This document shows positions 1 through 10,023 of a DNA stretch of 57,821 bases, in pieces. Source of the stretch: Bacteroidota bacterium (lineage in GTDB: Bacteria; Bacteroidota; Rhodothermia; Rhodothermales; UBA10348); NCBI GenBank assembly GCA_022567305.1, contig JADFHF010000022.1, forward strand, positions 1 through 57,821, given 5' to 3'. The position numbers and the translations under genes were made by a program. The notes under the pieces are model-generated. The model saw only the letters and a list, made by a program, of their open reading frames with translations, was not told the DNA's origin and did no database searches. Position 1 is the first letter of the stretch; each line of letters opens with the position of its first letter.

Positions 1-245
1 GAGTGTGGATAACTATTACTTGCAACACAAAACAACAAAAGCGACCTTCTCACCCTTCAATCGAAGAAAACACTATTAAGCGTCGGGAAGTTGAGCTAGC
101 TGAGCCCGAGCGTCTTTTCCCGAACGAGTTACCAACTGTTTCTCTGCGTTCAGGAGTGAAGTGAACTGGGCTCGAGTTGATTCTGGAGGTTCTTCAAGAA
201 ATCTGTGCAATATATTCGCAGATCGAACTGAAGGAGTTTGTCGAG

Positions 246-2294
246 ATGTCCAAATTGATCGGGATCGATGTTGGCGGTACGTTTACGGATTTCGTGTATC
301 TCGTCGACGGACAGCTCCGAATACTCAAACTCCCCACTGATCGGGAAAAACCAGGCCTTAGTATCCGTACTGGACTGGACCAGATCCAGTCCGAATCACA
401 GGCCCCGATCGTTCACGGAACAACGATCGCAACGAATGCAATCCTGGAACGGCGTGGAGCGGTTACGGCATTGGTCTCAACAGCCGGGTTCGAAGATGTA
501 CTTGAGCTCGCCCGCCAACAACGACCTGAACTCTATCAATTTAGTCAACGTCGACCCGCGCCCATGGTGCCGAATCGTCTGAGTTTCGGCGTTCGAGAGC
601 GAATAGACGCAGCCGGTGAGGTGCTTCTTCCTTTAAACAAAAATACCCTAGATGAGCTGGTTGCGCGTTTAATGGATTCTGACGTCGAGAGTCTCGCAAT
701 TTCTCTCCTGTTCTCTTTCGCCAACGATCAGCACGAGCTGGAGATTGAGACTCGACTCCGCTCAGCTTTTCCGGATTTGGACATTTCCGTGAGCAGTCAA
801 CTTCTTCCTGAGTATCGAGAATATGAGAGGACGACAACGACGGTTGCCAATGCCTATCTAAGTCCGGTCGTTCGCCGTTACCTGGAAGACATTTTCGACT
901 CGGTCGGTGACCGACCTATTTCGATCATGCATTCTGGGGCGGGTCTTAGTGACCTGGATACGGCCGCGAATGAAGCCGCCCGGCTCGTACTGAGTGGGCC
1001 GGCTGCGGGTGTAATCGGAGCTTTTGACCTGGCGCGTCGATCCGGACTCGCGGACCCCATTCGTATTTTGTCGCTTGATATGGGAGGCACCAGTACGGAC
1101 GTCTGCCTTTGTGATGGGAGCATACCCGTTTCACCCAACACAGTGGTCGGAGATATACCGCTTCGATTTCCAGCCGTTGACGTTCACACCGTCGGAGCCG
1201 GCGGCGGTAGCATTGCCTGGGTGGATGACGGAGGTGTCCTGAGAGTGGGCCCGGAGAGTGCTGGTGCGCGGCCAGGTCCTGCTTGCTACAATCTGGGAGC
1301 AACACGACCCACGGTCACTGACGCCAATCTCGTTCTCGGACGACTGCTTCCGGAGCTAAATCTTGGTGGAAACCAGTCTCTGCAGCTTAACTCCGGGCTT
1401 GCTGAATCTGCGATTCGTGGGATCAGCCAGACACTGGCACTGAGTGTAATGGATACTGCGCTTGGTATTGTACAGATCGCTAATTCAACGATGGAACGGG
1501 CATTGAGAAAAGTATCCGTCGCTCGTGGCTACGATCCAAGGAGTCTTACGCTGATTCCATTCGGGGGTGCAGGGCCGCTGCATGCTTGTGCACTTGCTTC
1601 GGCGTTGAGTATGACAGAGATCCTTCTCCCGGTTTTCCCGGGTGTCCTGAGTGCCTGGGGCCTCTGCTTAGCAGACACCGTTCATACGCGATCTGCATCC
1701 GTTCTATTGAGAATTGCTGACCTGGAGAAGAAACGGTTGCCCCTTCTTGAAAAGACTAATAAACTATCGTCAGAGATCGCCGCTTATTTTCGAAACTCGG
1801 AAAAGAGTGCCACCCAAACTTGGTCTGCAGATGTTCGCTACCGGGGCCAGAGTCACGAACTCACCCTGGGCATGAAAGACCCATCTGAAGCCGATGCACT
1901 CTCTCGACTAACCAGTGACTTTCATCATGCTCACGAGAAGGAATTCGGATACTGTCTTACAGACGTTCACATAGAATTGGTCACTCTTCGCGCGACCGGG
2001 CGCGTCCCCACCGAGACCTTCGAAATCCAGAAACCCGTTGATCTAATCTCCGATCCGACATCTGATGATCGAACGTCCTATCCATCGAGATCCGTTTGGT
2101 TTGAACGGTCTGCAGAGACAGAAATCCCTGTTTGGAACCGATTCGAACTTAAAACGGGTTGCAAAATGAACGGGCCGGCCCTCATCCTACAGGCTGACAC
2201 GACCATTCTGGTCGAGCCGGGATGGAATATGGAGGTTCGAAAGACAGGAGTGCTCCGTTTATACAAGAGCGATCAAGTCAGTAGGAACGCATGA
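246..2294 (+). CDS. hyuA: Hydantoinase/oxoprolinase subunit A (HyuA family)
   Basis: ATP-dependent ring-opening amidohydrolase subunit of 682 aa; family members act on hydantoins, 5-oxoproline or acetone. The N-terminus reads GIDVGGTFTDF, the actin-like phosphate-binding loop. It is followed by HGTTIATNAIL, LSGPAAGVIGA, a second loop SLDMGGTSTDV, and GAGGGSIAW with ARPGPACY, all family signatures. I chose the ATG at 246 because AAGGAG lies 9 nt upstream (231-236) and the family starts right at the GIDVGG strand; an upstream TTG at 177 would add 23 unlike residues. The stop overlaps the hyuB start by 4 nt (ATGA), so the two are translationally coupled. The substrate cannot be told from sequence. 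Confidence 0.93.
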   Translation: MSKLIGIDVGGTFTDFVYLVDGQLRILKLPTDREKPGLSIRTGLDQIQSESQAPIVHGTTIATNAILERRGAVTALVSTAGFEDVLELARQQRPELYQFSQRRPAPMVPNRLSFGVRERIDAAGEVLLPLNKNTLDELVARLMDSDVESLAISLLFSFANDQHELEIETRLRSAFPDLDISVSSQLLPEYREYERTTTTVANAYLSPVVRRYLEDIFDSVGDRPISIMHSGAGLSDLDTAANEAARLVLSGPAAGVIGAFDLARRSGLADPIRILSLDMGGTSTDVCLCDGSIPVSPNTVVGDIPLRFPAVDVHTVGAGGGSIAWVDDGGVLRVGPESAGARPGPACYNLGATRPTVTDANLVLGRLLPELNLGGNQSLQLNSGLAESAIRGISQTLALSVMDTALGIVQIANSTMERALRKVSVARGYDPRSLTLIPFGGAGPLHACALASALSMTEILLPVFPGVLSAWGLCLADTVHTRSASVLLRIADLEKKRLPLLEKTNKLSSEIAAYFRNSEKSATQTWSADVRYRGQSHELTLGMKDPSEADALSRLTSDFHHAHEKEFGYCLTDVHIELVTLRATGRVPTETFEIQKPVDLISDPTSDDRTSYPSRSVWFERSAETEIPVWNRFELKTGCKMNGPALILQADTTILVEPGWNMEVRKTGVLRLYKSDQVSRNA

Positions 2295-3880
2295 GCAAAT
2301 TCGATCCAATATCACTTGAGGTCTACCGACACCGATTCGAGGGAATTGCGGAAGAAATGGGGTCGGCGCTAAAGCGCACGTCATTTTCTCCGAATATCAA
2401 GGAACGACTTGATTTCTCGTGCGCTCTTTTTGATGCTGAAGGGAAATTGGTTTCTCAGGCGGCGCACATCCCGGTCCACCTAGGAGCGATGTCTGAATCC
2501 GTTCAGGCGTCGCTCGAACGAATAGACGCCTGGTCGCCAGGAGATGTTATTATTCTCAATGATCCATATATGGGTGGCACCCATTTGCCCGACCTTACGA
2601 TGATCTCCCCGGTTTTCCAGGACGACAGAAAGGTGCCTCTCTTTTTCGTCGCGAGTCGAGCCCATCATGCTGACGTCGGGGGGATGTCTCCCGGCTCCTT
2701 ACCCCTCTCAACTGAAATCTTCCAGGAGGGCCTCATTCTCCCTCCCGTTCGTTTGGTATCGAACGGAAACATCAACCGCGATCTTCTTGAGGTGATACTT
2801 AGAAACGTCCGTACACCGGACGAGAGAAGAGGAGATCTCACGGCGCAGATGGGCGCCAATGAGATCGGCGTGAATAGATTGTCAGAACTGTTTCGGAGCT
2901 TTGGTACGCCAGAGGTGGTAAAATATGCTGTACTCCTTCAGGAATATTCCGAAAAACGAATGCGCCTGATGATCGGCGGATGGCCGGACGGAGAGGGCTT
3001 ATTTGACGACAGTCTCGATCTGATCGTTGGCGGTTTAGCTGCTCCTCAGCTGATTCGGGTTAAGGCGACGGTCAGAGAAGAAACGGTAGAATTCGACTTT
3101 GAGGGATCTTCCCCATCAGGTCCGCACGCCTATAATGCGGTCCTTGCGATCACGCAGTCGGCGTGTTACTACGTCGTGCGATGTCTCTCAACCGACGATA
3201 TACCGGTCAATGACGGCTGTTTTCGCCCGATTTCTGTCCGTGCTCCTGAGAGTTCGATCGTAAATGCGACGACTCCTTCGGCCGTGGCGGCTGGAAATGT
3301 AGAGACTTCCCAGCGAATCGTGGATGCTGTTCTAGGGGCAATGGCTTTCATTCTTCCGGACCAGGTGCCCGCAGCCTCCCAGGGCACAATGAACAATGTG
3401 ACCATGGGTCCCGCAGCGCCAGATCGTCCTGATTCCTTTGTCTACTACGAAACGATAGCCGGTGGTCTAGGAGCCTCTCCGGATACTGACGGACTCAGCT
3501 GCGTTCAGGTACACATGACAAATACCATGAATACGCCGATTGAGGCATTCGAACAGGCTTTTCCAGTCCGAATCGTGGAATATGCCAGGCGATCAGGAAC
3601 AGGCGGCGACGGACTCAAAAAGGGAGGCGATGGCGTGATTCGGGAATATGAATTTCTCGAAGCGACACGTGTAACCATGCAGAGTACTCGGCGAGATTCC
3701 GCTCCTTGGGGACTGAACGGGGGACGCGATGGTGCACCCGGAAAAAATATCTTCATTTCAACGAAAGGAGAAAAGAAGCTCCTACCGGCCCAATTCTCCA
3801 AAATATTTCGTGCGCGAGAGCGACTGAGAGTTGAAACTCCAGGCGGTGGCGGATGGGGAAAGCCGAACACCGATGACTGA
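2291..3880 (+). CDS. hyuB: Hydantoinase/oxoprolinase subunit B (HyuB family)
   Basis: Partner of the preceding HyuA in a cytoplasmic ATP-dependent amidohydrolase. At 529 aa it is the usual length for a free-standing B subunit. Seen signatures are an N-terminal DPISLEVYRHRFEGIAEEMG, the NDPYMGGTHLPDLT segment, SRAHHADVGG with its His pair, and a glycine-rich tail ending GGGGWGKP. The start overlaps the hyuA stop. No permease or other pathway gene follows within the window, so the pair is annotated by family only. Both subunits look intact. Confidence 0.93.
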   Translation: MSKFDPISLEVYRHRFEGIAEEMGSALKRTSFSPNIKERLDFSCALFDAEGKLVSQAAHIPVHLGAMSESVQASLERIDAWSPGDVIILNDPYMGGTHLPDLTMISPVFQDDRKVPLFFVASRAHHADVGGMSPGSLPLSTEIFQEGLILPPVRLVSNGNINRDLLEVILRNVRTPDERRGDLTAQMGANEIGVNRLSELFRSFGTPEVVKYAVLLQEYSEKRMRLMIGGWPDGEGLFDDSLDLIVGGLAAPQLIRVKATVREETVEFDFEGSSPSGPHAYNAVLAITQSACYYVVRCLSTDDIPVNDGCFRPISVRAPESSIVNATTPSAVAAGNVETSQRIVDAVLGAMAFILPDQVPAASQGTMNNVTMGPAAPDRPDSFVYYETIAGGLGASPDTDGLSCVQVHMTNTMNTPIEAFEQAFPVRIVEYARRSGTGGDGLKKGGDGVIREYEFLEATRVTMQSTRRDSAPWGLNGGRDGAPGKNIFISTKGEKKLLPAQFSKIFRARERLRVETPGGGGWGKPNTDD

Positions 3881-4485
3881 CATTCATTTCCCGGGGTGGA
3901 GCTAATCCAACCGCGCCAATCGCTCCTGCTACCCAGAATGCTCCTGCGAAACAGGCGTACATAGCCACAACCAGCGCAGCATTGACTGCGCAAAATCCAT
4001 ACTTCTGGCTGGGTGCGGAAGCATCTACGCGCGGGTGCAGGAAAGATTGAGAAGCGACGATCCATGGCAAGGTCTTGGTACACCGTGAGCACCATGCGGA
4101 GAGGCGCCTACTTCCGTTAGATCAGCTAACACTTGTCGCATTTCTCTCTGGTTTATATCAACCTGCGGAGTGACGAGCCATCTCGTCGGCTGCCTGCTCC
4201 GCAGTCTGATATAATTCGGAATAATGGAAGGCGTGAAACGAAGTCCACGATTCAGCCGCGTCTCGACGCGACCGGTGGTTGTCAACTACCGCGACCTCGA
4301 GATAGCCCGACATGCGCACCAATTCCGGTTGCTACAGACGCGACACATCGTCTCTCGTACAAAAGACTGGGCGTCTAGCCCAGCTCCAATAAAGATTTGA
4401 AGCGCGAGAGATGAAGCCGAAAACCTCTCTGGTTTTCCCAACGACGAGCGGACTGGAAAATATGGTGGCTAAGGGTCGCGCAGAC
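3881..4485. other. Intergenic region without a supported gene
   Basis: About 600 bases between hyuB and the minus-strand gene that ends at 4486. Open frames here are short, overlap one another and resemble no family I know. The only structure I see is a perfect 7-bp inverted repeat, GAAAACC-TCTCT-GGTTTTC, at 4419-4437. It lies about 50 nt beyond the stop of the minus-strand gene and could help end its transcript, though no T-run follows. Confidence 0.5.
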
Positions 4486-5037
4486 CTAATTGCGTGTCAG
4501 TTCCGCCCTCACTGCGAGGCCCTCGAATCCTTCAGGCGTGATGATATACGCTTCCATCAAGAAGGCATCCTCGCCTTGCAGCGTAAACTCGGTGCGCCAT
4601 CCCCATTCAGGCATTCCAGGACCAGCTTCGTAACTCCCGAGGAACACGAGTTTCTGGCCCTCTTCAGTCAATTCGCCCTCGCATACCAAGGGCTCGGGTT
4701 GCATATGCCAGCTGTCCCCCCAGGTCGACGATGCCGTTTCGCCCTCGCCGCCCAGAAGAAATACCCCTTCCTGTTCTTCATCTTCCGCCTTCCAGGAGTA
4801 AGTAAGCAAGAAGTAAGAGCCTTGGGCAACGAACCGTCCTTGGGCCGCTATCTCTGAGTTGAGAGGTGGTTCCATAGGATTGAGCCAGACGGAATAGGGT
4901 CCGCTCCATTCGCCTTTTAGCTTATTATAGAATTCCTGGACGTTCCTGTCGGCTGCCGTGCCGGGAGCGTCGCTTCGAAAGATCACACCCATCAAGCAAA
5001 ATGAGACTAGAGCCAGGGTTGTCGTGAGGAGCTTCAT
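4486..5037 (-). CDS. Exported small beta-rich protein, DUF1579-like
   Basis: 183-aa protein. The first 22 or so residues (MKLLTTTLALVSFCLMGVIF) look like a signal peptide or membrane anchor. The rest has a pattern like DUF1579/lipocalin-like proteins: KLKGEWSGPYSVWL near the N-terminus, then alternating strands ending EGFEGLAVRAELTR. The family link is weak and no catalytic residue is visible. I use the ATG at 5037; an in-frame TTG four codons upstream is possible. It stands alone, followed on the minus strand by a non-coding stretch. Confidence 0.7.
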   Translation of the reverse strand: MKLLTTTLALVSFCLMGVIFRSDAPGTAADRNVQEFYNKLKGEWSGPYSVWLNPMEPPLNSEIAAQGRFVAQGSYFLLTYSWKAEDEEQEGVFLLGGEGETASSTWGDSWHMQPEPLVCEGELTEEGQKLVFLGSYEAGPGMPEWGWRTEFTLQGEDAFLMEAYIITPEGFEGLAVRAELTRN

Positions 5038-5049
5038 TTTTTTACCCAA

Positions 5050-5356
5050 AGGTGTTTATCGTTTGTAGGTCTGCGAGGGCAACGAGGACGAAATTTAGAA
5101 ATACGTTCTTCTTGGTTCTGGGTAGGAAAATTAGGAGATCGATCCAAATATGCGATGGCCGAAAGCCATCTCACTGTATAGATACTCAACAAAATCAAGT
5201 TATTCACTCTTGGGCGCGTAGGGCTGACCAGAGCCATATAAATCTGTCCACAGACACCCCTTCATTGGATATGATACAAATTGTATATCAGTCACTGATA
5301 AAGGAAATTATCAGAGATTATAAAGCATCTATCATTTTTTATTTTTGAAAGGCGAA
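5050..5356. promoter_or_regulatory. AT-rich leader of the integrase with two palindromes
   Basis: The non-coding stretch before the integrase is clearly more AT-rich than its surroundings in its last 90 bases. It contains a perfect 6+1+6 palindrome, ATACAA-A-TTGTAT, at 5274-5286. Eight bases later comes a 7-bp inverted repeat with a 6-nt loop, CTGATAA-AGGAAA-TTATCAG, at 5295-5314. A GAAAGG ribosome site sits at 5347-5352. Paired inverted repeats next to a tyrosine integrase could be a regulator operator or a recombination core site; the sequence alone does not decide. Confidence 0.4.
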
Positions 5357-6475
5357 ATGGAGCCAAAAAAGAACACATCTCTCGCGATTCGTGAAGGGTT
5401 CGTACTGCCCCGAATCATCTCCGAGGACAGACGGAAAGCGAGGGGCGCATTCATCCACTTCTTCACGGCATCGATCAAGAACTCGAACACACGGCGAGCT
5501 TATGCCCGGGCGGTTCGAGATTTCTTCGCGTACATCGAGGAGCGACGGTCCGGAACAACGCTCCATGAGATGGAGCCGTTCATGATTGCGGCATTCATCA
5601 AGCAGCTCTTCTCTTCGGCTCGTAGCAAACAGCAATACATCAGCGCGCTCCGGATGCTCTTCGGATTTTTCGTAGAGAAAGGAATTCTCCCCGGCAATCC
5701 GGCGTTTAATGTGAAGCCGCCCCGTTCAGCCCACGGAAAGGAACGACGAGAGTTCTCTCCCCGTCCCAGGTGCGAACACTTCTTGAATCCATTGACACGA
5801 GCACGCTTATCCGTGTGCGCGACCGGGCGCTCATCGGACTCATGCTCTATACCGTTGCCCGCATAGGATCAGCGGCCCGAATGCTCGTCCGAGATTACTA
5901 TGAGGAGTCGGGCTTCTGGATTTGTCGTCTCCACGAGAAAGCCGGCAAGTTTCACCAGGTGCCGGCGAATCATGTTCTCGAGGGATACATGCCCGAGTAT
6001 CTGGACACCTCCGAAATCTGGGGGGGGGGAGAAGGCCTTCCCCCTATTCCGGTTCATGCCCCACAAACAGATGTCCTCAATTCGGCGATTAGAGAGGGAC
6101 GCGCTCGCCATGATTAAGCGCCGAGCGAAAGAGGCAGGACTCCCCGACTGGATTGGAAATCATGTCTGCAGAGCAACCGGCATTACGAGGTTCCTCGAGG
6201 CCGGAGCCACGCTGGAAGAAGCGGCCAACCTTGCCAACCACGCGGACATGAGAACAACCCGCGTCTACGACAATCGTGATCGGGTGATACGGCGGGCTTC
6301 CGTTAAACGGATTGCGCACGAATCGAGCATTGTAGTTTCTGCCCGAATGCGAAATAATGTCCGTTCTGCAGCCTTCTGCATACAAAAAACGACGCTTTAC
6401 CCCGTTGAGTTTCGCTCTCTCTGCATATATTGCTATTTCTGTTGGCACCCTCGTGAAGATGCTCTCGAAACGTGA
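5357..6475 (+). pseudogene. Tyrosine recombinase/integrase with two frameshifts
   Basis: A phage-type integrase spread over three frames. The first frame (5357 to about 5755) holds the SAM-like core-binding domain (NTRRAYARAVRDFFAYIEE, QQYISALRMLF). A -1 shift in TTCTCTCCCC near 5755 gives LSPSQVRTLLESID and the catalytic-domain start LIGLMLYTVARIGS. A +1 shift in a run of ten G at 6020-6029 gives the C-terminal half with HVCRATGI (HxxR), ANHAD and the nucleophile context RTTRVYDN. The active-site residues therefore survive, but the frame is broken twice. Sequence past about 6330 does not look like the family and is probably read-through. Either a decayed mobile-element gene or homopolymer sequencing errors. 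Confidence 0.8.
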
Positions 6476-8818
6476 CATCTCTCAAGAAATGCAGGTTATC
6501 AGCCCGGTAGATCAAAAAAAACTGAACCTCTTTCGCACGTTTAGTTTTTTGGGGGCTTCCTGATCCTTGCGCTTGGGCTCCTAAACCGCCTTCTCATACC
6601 AACGTTTGTCGATCCGCTGCCCGAGCGGGTTTTCATCGGTCTTGCTTTCCTCGTTTTCGCCACGCTTACTTTCTTCAGTACGCAGGTTCGAAAACAGGCG
6701 CTGTTCTGGTTTTATGGTTTGATATATCTGGCAAGCCTTTGGTATCTCCATCTTACCTATCTCAACCATCTCTCCTTTATTACCGTCTTTGGGCTCGTAA
6801 TGATCATTTTCGGGTGCAGCGCGGGCTTTCAGTCAACACGGGCGCTGGCCGTATATGTTGTGAGTATGATTGTCGGCGCCTCGTTCTCTGCCTCTCTAGC
6901 GACCGTCCCCGAAGTAACACCGTCGTTCTTTGTACGCACCGTCGTTATCATTGGGGTCATAGTCCTTTTCGTGCTCCGTGCCAGACTAGAAGCCCAAGCA
7001 GCACTCATCACAAGGAACGAACTCCTCAGCAACGAGGTCTCCGAACGCAGAGAGATCGAGGCGATGCTCCGGGAGAGCGAAGCGCGGTACCGACACCTCG
7101 TAGATCACGCCCACGATGTCATCTATCGGGTAGACAGCCAGGGGCGCTTCACCTATATCAATCCCGAAGCCCTTCGCATATTCGGCTACACCGAAGAAGA
7201 AGCCATTGGGAAACACTTTACCGAAGCCATACGAGAAGACCGCCGGCGCCGCTCGCTGGTCTTTTACGTTCGTCAACTGCAAGAACGAATTTCGAGCACT
7301 TATCTCGAGTTCCCGGCCGTTATTAGAGATGGCTCCACTTTCTGGCTCGGGCAGAACGTCCAGTTGATTCTCGACGGCGACCAGGTCCTCGGCTTCGAGG
7401 CCGTCGCTCGAGATATCACCGAGCGAAAGCGGGCCGAGGCGCAGATTCAGGAGCTCAGCAAAGATCTCCACCAACGCGCCATCGCCCTCGAGACCGCCAA
7501 CGAAGAACTCGAAGCCACCAACGTTCAACTCGCTCAGTTGAGCGAGTACAAGTCAGAGTTTCTGGCCAATATGTCGCACGAACTCCGCACGCCGCTCGTC
7601 GGCATGCTGCTTCTATCAGACATACTGGCTGACAATAAAGAAAAGACACTTACAGACGAACAGGTTAATTTTGCCAATCTAATATCCTCTGGAGGCAGGA
7701 ATCTGGCCTCCATCATCGACGACATTCTAGATCTCTCGAAAGTAGAAGCGGGCAAGATCACCCTCCAGCCGGAGAACGTGTCGCTTCTGAGTCTCATCGA
7801 GAACAATAAGCGGCAGTTCGAGCCGGTCGCCGAAAAGAAAAGCATCGAGTTCCGGTTCGAAAAGAAAGGACGGATTCCGCAGTACATCACGACGGATGTG
7901 CTTCGGGTAGAACAGATACTTCGTAACCTGCTATCAAACGCTTTCAAATTCACGGAGAGCGGAAGCGTGACCATCACCGTTGGCAAACCTGGAGCCGGCG
8001 TTGAGTTCTCGCAAACCTCCTTGAGTCGCCAGCGGACGGTCGCCTTGTCTGTCATGGATACCGGCATCGGAATTCCGGAGAAGAAACAGCAGCTCATCTT
8101 CGAAGCGTTTCGACAGGTCGATGGATCGACGACCAGAAAGTATGGCGGTACCGGGCTTGGGCTCTCGATCTCTGCCAGACTGGCGCAGCTCCTAGGCGGT
8201 GAGCTACAGGTCGAGAGTGAAGAGGGAAAAGGGAGCACGTTCACACTGTACTTGCCTTACGAAATCGAGACCGCGACGTCGGACGACATGGTTCGGGTGG
8301 AGGCTTTAGACTCAGCCTCGCAGCCCCGATCTTCCTCGGACGGAGAACTGAGCTTGAAACCGGCACCAACGGATCCTTCTGCCGAGTTTATCCCGGACGA
8401 CCGCGCGGCCGCCGAAAGAGCGTCTAAGATTCGCGACGAAAACCTGAATGGGATAAAGATCCTCCTGGCCGACGATGACTCGAGAATTACGTTCGGGCTT
8501 TCGATGACACTGAAGCAGAAGGGGGCGGAGGTCGTCGTAGCGGAGAACGGGGTCGTCGCCATAGAGGCGCTCGCTTCGGAGGATGATTTCGACCTCGTTT
8601 TGATGGATATCATGATGCCGGTCATGGATGGATACGAGGCGATGCGAGAGATCCGTAGGCTCGATCGATGGGCGGACGTACCAATAATTGTAGTTACTGC
8701 AAAGGCTATGGCGGAGGATCGGCAGAAATGCATCGATGCGGGCGCCACCGACTACATCTCGAAGCCCATAGATGTCGACAAATTGCTCTTACTCATCCGA
8801 ACATGCCTGCAGAAATAA
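6459..8818 (+). CDS. Membrane hybrid histidine kinase (PAS-HisKA-HATPase-REC), frameshifted near the N-terminus
   Basis: A sensor kinase that autophosphorylates on His and has its own receiver. The N-terminal part has about five membrane segments; then come PAS (ARYRHLVDHAHDVIYRV), a coiled linker, HisKA with the H-box SHELRTPLVG (His codon at 7577), HATPase with NLLSNAFKF, DTGIGIP and GGTGLGLSI, and a receiver with acceptor Asp at 8606 (LVLMDIMMP) and Lys in SKPID. The downstream frame has no good start: a TTG at 6719 would cut inside the membrane domain. The upstream frame from ATG 6459 gives a matching beginning, SPVDQKKLNLFRTFSFLG, and joins by a -1 shift at T6G5 (6545-6555). The site reads AGT TTT TTG, an in-frame slippery heptamer. 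The signal sensed is unknown. Confidence 0.85.
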
Positions 8819-9111
8819 CTGGGGAGGACATTGATCGTCCGCTCATCGATCGCGGTTGCAGCCCGTGAGCAGCCGTACGTCATCCTTCTGGATGTCATGA
8901 TACGAGGTGTCGCGAAGATCACCCTCACCGAGAACGGCTCATGCGTCTAGGCGCTTGACCTGGTTTGATTGGGGTTCTGCTATTAAGGATCGCTGGTTGT
9001 CTGTCGGCATGATGTCATTACCCTTTCTTTCTTTTCTGGATGTCTCAAGCTGACTCTGTACACACTAGACATGACCAATCTCACTTGCTTTGAGGCTCAA
9101 GGCGTTTATAC

Positions 9112-9741
9112 CTAGTCAAGTGGACTGAGGCCTCGTTGAAGTGCAAACCGAATCAGATCAGCATAATTCTTCACCTCAAGCTTTTGCATTAGGTTGGACC
9201 GGTGTTTTTCGACGGTCCTACCGCTAATCGACAACTTTTCCGAAATCTCTGGCGTTGTTAATCCTTCACCAATCAAATGGAGTACCTCTCGTTGCCGAGC
9301 TGTAAGTAATTCGTAGCGATCCGTTAAAGTCGGCTCGCGTTGGGTGCGACTTGCCAAGCTTTTGCTAATGAAGCGCTTTCCGCTCAATGCACTGGTGATG
9401 GCATCATTCAGCTCCATGATGTCCGAATCCTTGAGCAAATATGCCAAGGCGCCGTTTCGAAATGCACGGGATACATAAGAATCACTCGAATACGCTGAGA
9501 GAACCACGACGGCCGTGTTGGGATAATCCTGATGAACCCGCCGAGTCACTTCCAACCCGTCGAGACCGGGCATACGAAGATCGGTGATGAGTACGTCGGG
9601 GCGATGTTCTTTTACGAGCTCCAGGGCAGCTATGCCGTCACCGCATTCGGCTACAATTTCGTGTTCGGTCGTCTGGGTTAGAAACGCTCGAATACCTTTT
9701 CGAACAATAGGATGATCCTCTGCGATAACGACCGTAGCCAT
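9112..9741 (-). CDS. NarL/FixJ-type response regulator (REC-LuxR HTH), copy 1
   Basis: 209-aa DNA-binding response regulator. The receiver has acidic pocket ED at 8-9, phosphoacceptor Asp54 in LITDLRMPG, and Lys104 in LLKDSD. The C-terminal GerE-type HTH reads LTARQREVLHLIGEGLTTPE then ISGRTVEKHRSNLM, with a normal recognition helix. A paralogue lies just upstream on the same strand. The mRNA leader is unusually long if the shared element at 9923-9953 is the promoter. It converges on the hybrid kinase gene, a plausible but unproven partner. Confidence 0.93.
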   Translation of the reverse strand: MATVVIAEDHPIVRKGIRAFLTQTTEHEIVAECGDGIAALELVKEHRPDVLITDLRMPGLDGLEVTRRVHQDYPNTAVVVLSAYSSDSYVSRAFRNGALAYLLKDSDIMELNDAITSALSGKRFISKSLASRTQREPTLTDRYELLTARQREVLHLIGEGLTTPEISEKLSISGRTVEKHRSNLMQKLEVKNYADLIRFALQRGLSPLD

Positions 9742-9783
9742 TAGCTGTATGGTTTAAAAGCGATTGAGGTGAAATAACACGCA

Positions 9784-9810
9784 GCTCCGGGGCTGACTCG
9801 CCCCAGGAGC
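9784..9810 (-). other. GC-rich hairpin in the leader of response regulator 1
   Basis: A 10-bp stem with a one-base bulge and a 6-nt loop: GCTCCGGGGC, TGACTC, then GCCCC-A-GGAGC. It sits about 45 nt upstream of the response-regulator ATG, inside its predicted leader. There is no T-run on either side, so it does not look like a terminator. It may be an RNA leader structure; role unknown. Confidence 0.4.
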
Positions 9811-9922
9811 CACGCATTATCTCATCATCTCATATCAACCATGCCGGGGAGGCCATGGGGTTACTCCCACACCAGATTTCATCTGGAGATTTCTACTTCG
9901 TGTAATCGGCTCTCGGGGGCGC

Positions 9923-9953
9923 AAGAATATGGGTAGTTCAACGTATTTTTGGT
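9923..9953 (-). promoter_or_regulatory. Conserved upstream element, copy 1
   Basis: A 31-nt element that recurs before the second response regulator at 10737-10767, with 26 of 31 positions identical. On the gene strand it begins ACCAAAAATACGTTGAACT and ends with TATTCTT. The surrounding non-coding bases are not similar, so the element looks selected rather than just left from gene duplication. It is probably a promoter or an operator for one or both regulators. Confidence 0.5.
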
Positions 9954-10023
9954 ATAGTCGGATTCGCTCTGCGGATGCCCGTCGGCGAGAGCGACAAGAG
10001 AACATCGGAGACCGTTGTCCCGA

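Noticed and set aside
1-245. Leader region before hyuA
   Set aside because: Apart from the AAGGAG ribosome site at 231-236, no gene, repeat or clear promoter could be supported.
3890-4070. Minus-strand hydrophobic stretch (ALVVAMYACFAGAFWVAGAI) between hyuB and the next gene
   Set aside because: The frame runs into hyuB antisense sequence, has only a TTG start, and shows no family pattern; likely chance hydrophobicity.
4133-4378. Plus-strand 81-codon open frame
   Set aside because: Composition is not coding-like, there is no ribosome site, and no recognisable motif is present.
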